A DNA stretch of 60,201 nucleotides from Deltaproteobacteria bacterium (lineage in GTDB: Bacteria > Desulfobacterota > Desulfobacteria > Desulfobacterales > Desulfosarcinaceae): the NCBI GenBank assembly GCA_020444075.1, contig JAHLLR010000029.1, positions 1-60,201 of the forward strand. The letters run 5' to 3'. Both the position numbers and the translations under genes were made by a program. Below the pieces are notes generated by a model. It saw only the letters and a program-made list of their open reading frames with translations. It searched no databases and was not told the DNA's origin. Each line of letters starts with the position of its first letter. Position 1 is the stretch's first letter. Below are positions 1-8,969 of the stretch, one piece after another.

Positions 1-30
1 CTGGTAACGCACCCTATTCCCTTTGTACGG

Positions 31-55
31 GGGCGCCGGCCACCCGCCGGCGCCC
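31..55. terminator. GC-rich hairpin, terminator-like
   Basis: A perfect 10-bp inverted repeat (31-40 GGGCGCCGGC against 46-55) encloses a 5-nt loop. It lies 35 bp past the stop of the TAXI receptor gene. Neither side has a clear T-run, so it could be a transcript-stabilising or attenuating hairpin between the receptor and a TRAP permease gene expected just outside the window. Confidence 0.5.
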
Positions 56-89
56 GTTTCGGGTTCATTGAAACTTCGGTGGTTGCCGT

Positions 90-1112
90 CTATTTGATCA
101 ACCCTTTTTCACGGTAGTAGCGTTCAGCGCCCGGGTGCAACGGAATTGCCATGCCGCTTAAGGCCGTTGCAAGGGTGACATCTTTGCCTTTGGCATGGGC
201 TTGGGCCATGATTTCGGCGCCGGCGGGGGCCGGTTCCGGCTGACCGTCCTTTTTGCGCAGGACGTGGAAGCCGGGTTCCCACAAGGCCTTGGTCAGGGTG
301 TAGATCAAGTCCGCGTCGACATCGGCGTCGCAGACCCATTGGGCCATCACGGCAACGGTGTTCACCGGTTCGGTCTGGTCGGTGTAGGTGTTTGCCGGGA
401 TGACAACCTTGGCGTAGAACGGATGTGCGGCGGTGACTTTCTGGATCAGGGCGTCATCGAGACTGAGGATGGAAACCGGCGTGCTTGAGACCAGTTCCAT
501 CACCGAGGAGGTGGGAATGCCGGCCGTAATGAATCCGGCATCGGCCTGATTGTCCTGCATGCGCTGGGAAATACCGGCAAAGCTCAACCAGTCCAGCGAA
601 CCGAAATCATTGAAGGTCATGCCGGCCTGCTTGAGGATGTTTTCGGCATCCACGGCCGTGCCGCTGCCGCGGTCGCCGGGGATGACGCTTTTGCCCTTGA
701 GATCAGCAATGGTCTTGATGCCGGCATCTTTGCGGATGACGATCTGGATCACTTCGGGGTATAGCGAGGCGATGCCGCGAACGTTCTTGACCGGGTTGTC
801 CTGGAATTGATCCGTGCCCTCGTAGGCCTGGAAGGCGGTGTTGTTCTGGACGAAGGCCGACTCGATGCTGTGCGAGCGAATCAGGTTCAGATTAGCGGTG
901 GAGGCGTTTCCCGATTGGGCGGTGACGATCACGTCGGGCACTTTGGTGGTCAGGGCCTGGGCCAGTACCCCGCCCAGCGGGTAATAGGTGCCGCCGGTAC
1001 CCCCGGTGGCGATGGCGAAGAATTTTTTGGCGGCCAGGCAACCCGGCGCCATCACCAGGCCGAGGGCCACGGCGAGGATAACGGTAAACAGCATTTTTCG
1101 GCGATGCAACAT
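90..1112 (-). CDS. TAXI-family TRAP transporter solute receptor
   Basis: This 340-residue periplasmic receptor would bind a small organic acid or amino acid for a TRAP permease. The start at 1112 follows an AAGGAGGA ribosome site at 5-nt spacing; the longer open frame upstream lacks one. The N-terminus is a Sec signal peptide (basic LHRRK, hydrophobic stretch, cut near CLAA). It is followed by the typical TAXI opening IATGGTGGTYYPLGG and the SGNASTANLNLI region, and the C-terminus HPGAERYYREKGL also fits the family. The permease usually sits beside it; none is in the window, so it may lie just left of base 1. A terminator at 1272-1298 separates the gene from the thiolase operon upstream. The substrate is unknown. 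Confidence 0.9.
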   Translation of the reverse strand: MLHRRKMLFTVILAVALGLVMAPGCLAAKKFFAIATGGTGGTYYPLGGVLAQALTTKVPDVIVTAQSGNASTANLNLIRSHSIESAFVQNNTAFQAYEGTDQFQDNPVKNVRGIASLYPEVIQIVIRKDAGIKTIADLKGKSVIPGDRGSGTAVDAENILKQAGMTFNDFGSLDWLSFAGISQRMQDNQADAGFITAGIPTSSVMELVSSTPVSILSLDDALIQKVTAAHPFYAKVVIPANTYTDQTEPVNTVAVMAQWVCDADVDADLIYTLTKALWEPGFHVLRKKDGQPEPAPAGAEIMAQAHAKGKDVTLATALSGMAIPLHPGAERYYREKGLIK

Positions 1113-1271
1113 GGGTGTCCTCCTTTTTAATGAATGTGTAGCCATGATTGGCGGAATGCCTCCGCGCTTCTGATTTCTATCCTGGGTGTCGGGTTCCCCC
1201 CTTTCACTTGGCATTAATCCGGTATCCCATTGATTTAGCAGGGTTCCGATATCACTGCAAGACCTGCATGC

Positions 1272-1298
1272 AAGAAAAACAGCGGGCTTTGCCCTGCT
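1272..1298 (-). terminator. Rho-independent terminator after the thiolase gene
   Basis: Read on the minus strand, AGCAGGGC-AAA-GCCCGCT forms a stem of about 6-7 bp followed at once by TTTTTC. It lies about 90 bp after the thiolase stop. It probably ends the long minus-strand operon and makes the TAXI gene a separate unit. Confidence 0.7.
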
Positions 1299-1385
1299 CA
1301 CCGGTTGCCCCGTGCCAATGACCGGGACCTGGGGCCGGATGGCATCTTGCGGATGATGATGTCCGTACTCCTTCAAAGATGCGGG

Positions 1386-2672
1386 CTATCGGTTCGTCTG
1401 GTGGGTATTGGCAAAAATGGCCGCGATCCCTTGGCCGCCGCCGCCACAGATGGTTACCATACCATAGCGGGCCTCTCTCCGCTCCATTTCGTGGAGCAGG
1501 GTAACCAGCCGCATGGTACCGGTGGCGCCGATGGGGTGTCCCAGGGAGATCCCGGAACCGTTGACGTTAACCCGTGTTTCACGGTCGGACGCGGTCATTC
1601 CCATGAGTTTTGCATCGGCCAGCACCTGGGCGGCGAAAGCCTCCTGGATTTCGATCAGGTCTACGTCGGCGATGGCGATACCCGCTTTCCGCAGGCTCTT
1701 GTCTACGGCGGCGGGCACGGCGGGGTAGGTGAGGGTCGGGTCGGCGGCCGCTACGGCATGGGAGACGATGCTGGCCATGGGGCTAAACCCCAGTTCACGC
1801 GCTTTGGCCGCTGACATGACAACCACCGCCGCGGCACCGTCGTTTTCCGTTGACGAGTTGCCGGCCGTACAGATGCCGTCCGGGTAAACCGTGGCCAACC
1901 GGGCCAGCTTCTCTATCGTGGTATCCTTCCGGGGCGGCTCGTCCCGGTCGGTGAAAAGCGCTTCCCCTTTTCTGCCTTTGAGGGGGACGGGAACGACTTC
2001 CCGGGCGAACCGGCCGGAAGCGATGGCCTCGCAGGCCTTCCGGTGGCTGCGGACGGACCAGGCGTCGGCGTCCTCGCGGGTGATGCCCTCATTCCGGGCG
2101 GCCGCTTCGGCCCATGTCATCATGGAATTAAGCTCACCGAATCGATCCACCGGCTGGGACATGACCCGGGCGCGCTGAATCCGGTCGAAAAACGGCAGTC
2201 CCCACATGGACAGCGCTCCGTGGCCCTTGGGCAGGAAACCCCACTTGGGGTCCTTGCCGCCTTCCAATCCCCATTTGATGAAATTCCCGGGGATGTAAAA
2301 CTCGGCGCGACTCATGCTCTCCACGCCTCCGGCCACGACGATGTCCGCGTTTCCGCTGCCGATGAGCATGGCCGCATAGCACACGGCGTCGAGTCCGGAA
2401 CAGCAGCGTCGATCCAGCGTGATGCCCGGCACCTCCACCGGCCAACCGGCGGCCAGCAGGGCCATGCGGGCGATGTTGACCGATTCGCCGTTCTGGTAGG
2501 ACTGGCCCATGACGACCTCTTCCACCAGCCCGGGATCCAGGCCGATTCTTTCGACAACGGCGTTTAACACCAGTGCTCCCAGGTCGTGCGCGGCAACCTC
2601 CCGCAGACCACCGAGGTAACGCCCGATGGGGGTTCTCACGCCGGCAACGATAACCACTTTGTCATTGTTCAT
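1386..2672 (-). CDS. Acetyl-CoA C-acyltransferase (thiolase)
   Basis: Thiolases cleave 3-oxoacyl-CoA with CoA, or condense two acyl-CoAs. The protein has 428 residues, slightly longer than typical degradative thiolases (about 390-400). The nucleophile Cys sits in DRRCCSGLD near residue 90. The family's NVNGSGISLGHPIGATG region and the C-terminal base Cys in TICGGGGQGIA are both present. A ribosome site (AAGGA) precedes the start. It lies 88 bp after livF on the same strand and is the last gene before the 1272-1298 terminator. With the CoA-transferase across the control region it could complete breakdown of a 3-oxoacyl-CoA. The direction and substrate are inferred. Confidence 0.93.
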   Translation of the reverse strand: MNNDKVVIVAGVRTPIGRYLGGLREVAAHDLGALVLNAVVERIGLDPGLVEEVVMGQSYQNGESVNIARMALLAAGWPVEVPGITLDRRCCSGLDAVCYAAMLIGSGNADIVVAGGVESMSRAEFYIPGNFIKWGLEGGKDPKWGFLPKGHGALSMWGLPFFDRIQRARVMSQPVDRFGELNSMMTWAEAAARNEGITREDADAWSVRSHRKACEAIASGRFAREVVPVPLKGRKGEALFTDRDEPPRKDTTIEKLARLATVYPDGICTAGNSSTENDGAAAVVVMSAAKARELGFSPMASIVSHAVAAADPTLTYPAVPAAVDKSLRKAGIAIADVDLIEIQEAFAAQVLADAKLMGMTASDRETRVNVNGSGISLGHPIGATGTMRLVTLLHEMERREARYGMVTICGGGGQGIAAIFANTHQTNR

Positions 2673-2760
2673 GGCGATGGCGTCCTTTCTGGTTCGATAA
2701 TTACGGTCGGGGGGCCGCTATTCACTCGATCAAGCCCTTCACGTCGTCGGTCCATTGCGG

Positions 2761-3462
<702 letters not shown>

Positions 3463-3463
3463 G

Positions 3464-4192
3464 TCAATCTCCCAGGTACGCGTGAATCACGCGCTCGTCG
3501 GCCACGACCTCCCGGGGGGGGCCGACCGTGAGGACCCGCCCCTGGTCCAGTACGATCACCTTTTCGGTGGCCTGCATGATGGCGCCCATCACATGCTCGA
3601 TCCAGAAGACGGTGAGCCCCCGATCATCGCGAAGCCGCCGGATGAACCCGATAGCTTCCTGGATCTCCTGGGTATTGAGCCCGCCCAGCACCTCGTCGAG
3701 CATGAGCAGGGTCGGCTCGGTGGCGAGGCTCCGGGCGATCTCCAGCCGTTTTTTCTGGACCACGTTGAGGTGTTTGGCCGCCGTGTCCTTGAGGGCCTCC
3801 AGACCCACCGCGGCCAGGCTCTCGCGGGCCAGCGTCATCCATTGTTCCTTCGGGCAGCCCGGGTGACGATTCACGGCCGCCACGGCTACGTTCTCGAGAC
3901 AGGTCATCTCGCCAAAGGGACGGGTCACCTGAAACGTGCGTGCAATGCCCTGGCGGCAGATGCGAAACGCCGGCATCCCGGTGATGGTTCGGCCTCCGAA
4001 GAGAACCACCCCGGAACTCGGGGGGAAGGTGCCCGCCACGATGTTGAAGAGGGTGGTCTTGCCCGCACCATTGGGCCCGATCAGGCCGACAATGGTTCCG
4101 GCCTGCACCTCGAAGTCCACCTCCTCGAGGGCCTGCACGCCGCCGAAGCGTTTGCTCAATCCGCGTCCTTGCAATAACGCCACGTCCATCAC
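3464..4192 (-). CDS. livG: Branched-chain-type amino acid ABC transporter, ATPase LivG
   Basis: Second ATPase of the importer; 242 residues. Walker A is GPNGAGKTT, followed by the LivG-typical FNIVAGTFPPSSG. The signature region is unusual: NVVQKKRLEIARSLA replaces the common LSYGQQRRLEIARAL. Walker B is LLMLDEVLGGLN, where most LivG proteins have LLLDEPAAG. The degenerate signature loop suggests a divergent subfamily but not an inactive protein, because the Walker motifs are intact. ATG codons at 4192 and 4189 are both possible starts. It sits 6 bp after livM. Confidence 0.93.
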   Translation of the reverse strand: MMDVALLQGRGLSKRFGGVQALEEVDFEVQAGTIVGLIGPNGAGKTTLFNIVAGTFPPSSGVVLFGGRTITGMPAFRICRQGIARTFQVTRPFGEMTCLENVAVAAVNRHPGCPKEQWMTLARESLAAVGLEALKDTAAKHLNVVQKKRLEIARSLATEPTLLMLDEVLGGLNTQEIQEAIGFIRRLRDDRGLTVFWIEHVMGAIMQATEKVIVLDQGRVLTVGPPREVVADERVIHAYLGD

Positions 4193-4198
4193 CTCTCC

Positions 4199-5164
4199 TT
4201 ATGGACTTTCCGCCGGCAGCGATGGGTGAACCGCCGCCTGCCGTCTGCGCTCCCAGACACTCCGGAAAATTCCCACCATTCCCCTGGGGGCAAAGCGGGC
4301 CACGGCCAGGGCCACAAGGCCGAAGGCCAACACATGGTATTCACCGTAAGCCCGAATGTATTCCGAGAGAATCTCCAGGCCAAACGCGCCGATGACCGGA
4401 CCCACGAATGATCCCATTCCGCCGATCACGGTCATGGACAGTACCAGGAACTGCTGGTCCAGGGACGGGATCTGGGGGGTTATCAACAGCAGGTAATGCC
4501 CATAGAGGGCTCCGGCCATGCCCGCCAGGGCGCTGGATACGGTGAAGGCCAACACCCGCACCTTCACCACGTCCACGCCGAGGGAGGCCGCGGCCCGCTC
4601 GTCGTTCTGCACCGCCCGGAAGTTGAGCCCCAGGTCGGAGTGGATCAGCCGGTAGACGACACCCAGGGTCAACAGCGCTCCCGCCAGGAAAATGTAGAAA
4701 TAGGCGAGTTTGGAATACTCGCTCAACAGACCGGGCACCTGAAGCCCCATGGTACCGCGGGTGATCTCGTACTCGTTGTTGATGATGATGTGCAGGATTT
4801 CCGAGAACCCCAGGGTGGTGAGTGACAGGTAGATCCCTCCCAGCTTGAGGCACAGGATCCCCACGAGGAACCCGAATATCGCGGCCAGCAGGGTGCCGGC
4901 AGCCACTCCCACCCAGGGGTTGACGCCGGCCTTGGCCGCCAGAATTCCCGAGGCGTAGGCACCGATGCCTGCAAATGCGGCATGGCCGAAGGAGACCTGC
5001 CCGGTGTAGCCGGCCAGAAGGTTCCACGAGGCGGCCATCATGACATAGAACAGCGAGACGATCATGATATGCTGGTGGTAGACACCCAGCCCCCAAGGCA
5101 GAAGGGCGAATGCAACCAGTCCCGCTGCCAGCAGCCATCTGTTTTTTGTCATCCTCATATCCAT
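4199..5164 (-). CDS. livM: Branched-chain-type amino acid ABC transporter, permease LivM
   Basis: Inner-membrane permease of 321 residues with about eight to ten hydrophobic segments. It carries the LivM hallmarks NLLAGYTGQVSFGHAAFAGIGAY near residues 48-70 and the EAA-like loop GLNFRAVQNDERAAASLGVDVVKVRVLAF. The start codon shares one base with the livH stop (TGATG), so the two permeases are translationally coupled. The C-terminal tail after FAPRGMVGIF is hydrophilic. Confidence 0.94.
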   Translation of the reverse strand: MDMRMTKNRWLLAAGLVAFALLPWGLGVYHQHIMIVSLFYVMMAASWNLLAGYTGQVSFGHAAFAGIGAYASGILAAKAGVNPWVGVAAGTLLAAIFGFLVGILCLKLGGIYLSLTTLGFSEILHIIINNEYEITRGTMGLQVPGLLSEYSKLAYFYIFLAGALLTLGVVYRLIHSDLGLNFRAVQNDERAAASLGVDVVKVRVLAFTVSSALAGMAGALYGHYLLLITPQIPSLDQQFLVLSMTVIGGMGSFVGPVIGAFGLEILSEYIRAYGEYHVLAFGLVALAVARFAPRGMVGIFRSVWERRRQAAVHPSLPAESP

Positions 5165-6021
5165 CAGGTCTCACTCCGCCCGAATAACCCCGAGGGCCGG
5201 ATCAGCAGCACCAGGATCAGGATCAGATACATGAACACGTGCTTGTATCCGGTCGACACGAAGGCTGCTCCGAGGTTTTCCACCAGGCCCAGCACCAGGC
5301 CGCCGGCCACGCACCCCCACATGGAGCCCATCCCGCCCAGCACCACGCAGACGAATGCGGTCAGGGCCACGGGAACTCCTGCGCTCGGCGTTACGGGAAA
5401 AACCGGTGACAGAATCACACCCGCTGCCGCCGCGAGGGCGCACCCCATTCCGAAACTCAACATGTTGAGGCGGCGGGTGTTGATGCCGTTCAGCTCCGCC
5501 ATTTCCCGGTCCTGGGAGGTTGCCCGGATCATGCGGCCGAACCAGGTCAGTTTGAGCATGGCAAAAAAGAGCGCAATTACGGCGGCGCCGGCAATAAGTG
5601 CGGCCAGACGCTGGTTGCCGTAGAGGAACAGTCCGAACACGTTGGTCGCCCCCTTGACCCAGTTAGGCGGTTTGTTGGGGAAGGGACCGAAGACAAGCAG
5701 GAAGGTGCTCTGCATGACAATCGATAAAATGAAGGTCAGGATCAGGGAATAAAGATCATCCCCGTAGGTTGGCCGGATCAGGGTGTACTCCACCACGATG
5801 CCGATCAGGAAGACGGCGGCGATGGACAGCACCATGGCCACCACGGGGTCGAGACCCATGGTATGGGCGAAGAGATAGGAAAAATACCCGGCCAGTATGT
5901 AGAACTCTCCGTGGGCGAAATTGATCACATTCATAATCCCGACCACCAGAGAAACGCCTAAGGCGGTGAGGGCGTAAATGATGCCGATCACCAGTCCGTT
6001 GGTAATGGATAGGGCAAGCAT
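5164..6021 (-). CDS. livH: Branched-chain-type amino acid ABC transporter, permease LivH
   Basis: Inner-membrane permease of 285 residues, normal LivH length. Landmarks are NGLVIGIIYALTALGVSLV at the N-terminus, GIMNVINFAHGEFYILAGY, and the coupling loop IRATSQDREMAELNGIN. CAGGAG stands just before the start. A strong hairpin (6033-6073) lies between the receptor gene and livH and probably lowers permease relative to receptor expression. Confidence 0.95.
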   Translation of the reverse strand: MLALSITNGLVIGIIYALTALGVSLVVGIMNVINFAHGEFYILAGYFSYLFAHTMGLDPVVAMVLSIAAVFLIGIVVEYTLIRPTYGDDLYSLILTFILSIVMQSTFLLVFGPFPNKPPNWVKGATNVFGLFLYGNQRLAALIAGAAVIALFFAMLKLTWFGRMIRATSQDREMAELNGINTRRLNMLSFGMGCALAAAAGVILSPVFPVTPSAGVPVALTAFVCVVLGGMGSMWGCVAGGLVLGLVENLGAAFVSTGYKHVFMYLILILVLLIRPSGLFGRSET

Positions 6022-6032
6022 GGCGCTCCTGT

Positions 6033-6073
6033 GTCACACCGGGTGCCGGGCCAGGCCCGGAACCCGGTGTGAC
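6033..6073 (-). promoter_or_regulatory. Strong intergenic hairpin between receptor gene and livH
   Basis: A 12-bp perfect outer stem (6033-6044 GTCACACCGGGT with 6062-6073) continues into an inner CCGGGCC/GGCCCGG stem, filling most of the 58-bp gap. It has no T-run, so complete termination is unlikely. Such hairpins after binding-protein genes commonly protect the upstream mRNA from 3' exonucleases and raise receptor:permease ratios. That role is inferred here. Confidence 0.7.
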
Positions 6074-6079
6074 CGGTGG

Positions 6080-7267
6080 TTACCGTTTGAGTTTACCGGT
6101 GGCACCCTCGGGTGGATAGAGTACGACCTGCTCCTTGTTCTGCCACTGGATCACCAGCATCGGCGGCATCCATTGATGGTATTCCGGACCGCCCTTCTCG
6201 GTGCCGAAGCGCGCCGTGCCGCGGGTGACGAGCAGAGCCGTCGACTCCAGGGCATCGACCACTTTTTCGGCATCGGTGGCGCCGGCGCGGTTGACGGCAT
6301 CAGCGGCGATCAGGATGGCATCGTAGATGGAACGGGATTTGTAGTCGGTCGGGGCCTGGCCGAAGGCCTTGACGTAGGCTTCCCGGTACTGGGTGGCCAG
6401 CGGGGTGAGTTCAACCTGTTTATGCATCGAGGAGACGAAGCACTCCAGATTACCATAGTCGCCCACGTTGGTCCAGAAGTCCGGCCAGAGGCTCGGGGGG
6501 CCGGCGCCGTCCAGCACCACCGCTTTGGGGGTGAGCCCGACTTCTCCCGCCTGGGCCACGAAGTAGTGCAGACCCGTTCCGTAGATGAAGGCCAGCACCA
6601 CGTCGGGATCGAACTCCTTGATCTTGGCCAGTTCCATATAATGGTCCTGGCTTTTGCGCTCGGTCACCAGGGATGCGTAGGATACACCCGCGGCCTTCAG
6701 GGCCGCCTCCGAAATCTCGGCAATCCCCAGCCCCCAGTCGGTGTTTTCGGCCACGATATAGGCCTTTTTGAAACCTTCATGGACCACCCACTTGGCGATG
6801 GTGTCCTTCACGACGCCGGAGTTGGAAGGGCCTGCGCGAAAGACGTAGCGATAATTCTTGGCCGTGATGGGATCGGCCCAGGCCTCCACCACCACGAAGG
6901 GTACCTTCAAGCGGTTGGCAACCTCGATTTCCGCCAGGGCCGACGACGAATGGCTTTCACCGAGGACCATGGCCACCTTGTCCCGGGTGACCAGGCGCTC
7001 GAATCCTGAGGCGGCCTTGTCCGGCGCGCCCGCGGTGTCTTCGAAAACGATTTCAAGCGGCTTGCCCAGAATGCCTCCCTTGGCGTTCACGTAGGCCGTG
7101 GCCAGTTGAATGCCTTCCTCGAAAGCCTTGCCGGTGGCGGCGGCATCCCCGGTGCGGGGTCCGACCACGCCGATCTTGACGGTGTCGACGGCATAGACGG
7201 GTGCGCAAACCAGGGCCATGCCGACCACAGCCGTCATTACACTCAGGAAAAACAATCGCTTCTTCAT
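6080..7267 (-). CDS. Liv-type ABC transporter substrate-binding protein
   Basis: Periplasmic receptor of the leucine-binding-protein fold, about 395 residues. The start at 7267 has an excellent GAGGAGGA ribosome site; the 81-residue upstream extension has no signal and is rejected. A signal peptide (MKKRLFFL, hydrophobic core, cleavage after PVYA) is followed by VDTVKIGVVGPRTGDAAATG, the standard opening of the family. GESHSSSALAEIEVANRLKVP is the usual ligand-lobe segment. The substrate could be a branched-chain or other amino acid, or an amide. The neighbouring aminotransferase and aldehyde oxidoreductases suggest an amine or amino acid used as carbon source. Confidence 0.93.
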   Translation of the reverse strand: MKKRLFFLSVMTAVVGMALVCAPVYAVDTVKIGVVGPRTGDAAATGKAFEEGIQLATAYVNAKGGILGKPLEIVFEDTAGAPDKAASGFERLVTRDKVAMVLGESHSSSALAEIEVANRLKVPFVVVEAWADPITAKNYRYVFRAGPSNSGVVKDTIAKWVVHEGFKKAYIVAENTDWGLGIAEISEAALKAAGVSYASLVTERKSQDHYMELAKIKEFDPDVVLAFIYGTGLHYFVAQAGEVGLTPKAVVLDGAGPPSLWPDFWTNVGDYGNLECFVSSMHKQVELTPLATQYREAYVKAFGQAPTDYKSRSIYDAILIAADAVNRAGATDAEKVVDALESTALLVTRGTARFGTEKGGPEYHQWMPPMLVIQWQNKEQVVLYPPEGATGKLKR

Positions 7268-7302
7268 TTCGTCCTCCTCTGGGGTTCGGTTGATGTATTC
7301 AA

Positions 7303-7326
7303 CAGCCGGCCTTGTTCCTCCGGCTG
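7303..7326 (-). promoter_or_regulatory. Hairpin between aldehyde dehydrogenase and receptor genes
   Basis: CAGCCGG (7303-7309) pairs with CCGGCTG (7320-7326) across a 10-nt loop. It lies between the aldehyde dehydrogenase stop and the receptor ribosome site. A role in mRNA processing is inferred from position only. Confidence 0.4.
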
Positions 7327-7344
7327 GCATACCCGTTTTCCGTT

Positions 7345-8922
7345 CTAGGCGCGATGCCTGGTCTGGGATTGCTCCCTCATGAACTGGGCGACGTAGTAAG
7401 GGCCCAGGAATCCTTTCCCGCTGCCGCCGCTGCCTTTCCACCCGCAAAAGGTATTGACTCCGGGCCAGGCCCCGGTGGTGATCCCTGTGGGCCGGTTGAC
7501 ATAGGTGCATCCGGCTTCGATGTGGTCGAGGAAATAGTCGATCTCGGCTTCGTCTCTGGAGAAAATGCCGGCGGTGAGACCGAAGGGCACGTCGTTGGCC
7601 ATGTCGAGGGCCTGTTCGATGGAGCTGAACGTGTAGACGTTGAGAAACGGCAGAAACAGCTCCTCGCGAGTCAGGGCGTGGGCCTGGGGCACCTGGACGA
7701 TGGTGGGCTCAACGAAGTGCCCGTGAGCCAGGTCCGGCCGCCGTTCACGGATGTCGCCGCCCCCCAGGAGAATCCGGCCGCCGGTGGACGTCACCTGTTC
7801 GACGGCCTTAAGGTAACGGCCGACCGCCCGCTCGTCGATGACCGGCCCGATGAAGGTGTCCTTCAGAACCGGGTCGCCCACCACCAGGCCGTCGACCGCC
7901 TCGATCAGCCTGGCCAGAAAATTCTCGGCGATGTCCTGGTGCATCAGCAGGCGCGACATCTCGCTGCACTTTTGGCCGCTCAGGCCGAATCCGGATTTCC
8001 ACGCGGCCGTGACGGCCTTTTCGATGTCGGCGCTTTGCCCCACGATGCCTGGGTTCTTTCCCCCCATCTCCGTGATGCAGGGGCGGACCCAGGGGCCGCC
8101 TACGCCGAAGCTCCGCATCAGGGCCGTCCCCGTTTCCTGGCTGCCGGTAAAGGCGATCCCGGCCGTCAGGGGGTGCTTCACCAGGGCGGCGCCCACGTTG
8201 CCGCCGCCGCCCTGGACCATCTGAATCACGCCCTCGGGGATTCCCCCGTCCCGAAAACACGCCAACAGGTTCTGCGCCGACCAGGGCGTGGCGGAGGCCA
8301 GCTTGAAAACAGCCGTATTGCCGCATACGAGGGCCGCCGTCAGGGCTCCCACGGCCAGGGCCAGGGGGAAGTTGAAGGGCTCGATGACGGCAAACACCCC
8401 ATAGGGTTTGAGGATACTCAACGTCTCTTCACCGGGGGACAGGGCACCCATTTTGCGGGCGAAGCCGTGGTTTTGTTCGAACTGGTCCACGTAGTAGTGG
8501 ATCATGTCCACGCACTCCTGAACTTCCCCCATGGACTCCAATCGGTTTTTGCCCACCTCCAGCGTCATCACGGCGGCCAGGTCGAACTGCCGATCCCTGA
8601 ACAGGTCGGCCACCCGGCGCAGGAGCCGGCAGCGCTCCGGGTAAGGTGTTTGCCGCCAGTCCTTCTGACGGCGCCGGGCCAATTCCATGATGTCGTCCAG
8701 CCGGGCCACCGGGGTCGTCCAGTGCCGGGAAAGCACGATCCGCGTGTCCGCCGGGTTCCGATTGTCGAAGATCGCTTCCCCCGGAATGTCTCTATAGCCC
8801 AGGAGCGCCGGATAGATGGCATCCGGCCGCTCTTTGATGCGCGCGACCGCCTGTTCGAATTCGCGGTCGAGCCGGGCCATGTTTTCCGTGGTCACCGAGT
8901 AGGTAATCTTAAAGGCCATCAT
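7345..8922 (-). CDS. NAD-dependent aldehyde dehydrogenase, P5C-dehydrogenase-like
   Basis: An ALDH-superfamily enzyme of 525 residues, predicted to oxidise a semialdehyde to its acid with NAD(P)+. The catalytic Cys lies in GQKCSEMSRL near residue 315 and the general-base Glu in EMGGKNPGIV near 285. The cofactor site IEPFNFPLAL, the GSQETG stretch and the QKCS-x-x-SR pattern match the 1-pyrroline-5-carboxylate dehydrogenase group best. Two ATG codons (8922, 8919) follow an AAGGA site. It is transcribed after the tungsten aldehyde oxidoreductase, so the operon has two routes for aldehyde oxidation, one giving NADH and one giving reduced ferredoxin. Glutamate semialdehyde or another omega-semialdehyde is a reasonable but unproven substrate. 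Confidence 0.88.
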   Translation of the reverse strand: MMAFKITYSVTTENMARLDREFEQAVARIKERPDAIYPALLGYRDIPGEAIFDNRNPADTRIVLSRHWTTPVARLDDIMELARRRQKDWRQTPYPERCRLLRRVADLFRDRQFDLAAVMTLEVGKNRLESMGEVQECVDMIHYYVDQFEQNHGFARKMGALSPGEETLSILKPYGVFAVIEPFNFPLALAVGALTAALVCGNTAVFKLASATPWSAQNLLACFRDGGIPEGVIQMVQGGGGNVGAALVKHPLTAGIAFTGSQETGTALMRSFGVGGPWVRPCITEMGGKNPGIVGQSADIEKAVTAAWKSGFGLSGQKCSEMSRLLMHQDIAENFLARLIEAVDGLVVGDPVLKDTFIGPVIDERAVGRYLKAVEQVTSTGGRILLGGGDIRERRPDLAHGHFVEPTIVQVPQAHALTREELFLPFLNVYTFSSIEQALDMANDVPFGLTAGIFSRDEAEIDYFLDHIEAGCTYVNRPTGITTGAWPGVNTFCGWKGSGGSGKGFLGPYYVAQFMREQSQTRHRA

Positions 8923-8936
8923 CGTCCTTTTTCTTT

Positions 8937-8950
8937 AGGCGGCGCCGCCT
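8937..8950. repeat. 14-bp perfect palindrome in intergenic gap
   Basis: AGGCGGCGCCGCCT is its own reverse complement and lies in the 47-bp gap between the aldehyde ferredoxin oxidoreductase and aldehyde dehydrogenase genes. It may form a small mRNA hairpin. It is one of a series of hairpins at the junctions of this operon. Confidence 0.45.
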
Positions 8951-8969
8951 CAGGCCGGCACGTTCGGGT

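Noticed and set aside
5164-5443. Alternative frames inside livH/livM as separate small genes
   Set aside because: They are out-of-frame readings of conserved permease genes with tight translational coupling.
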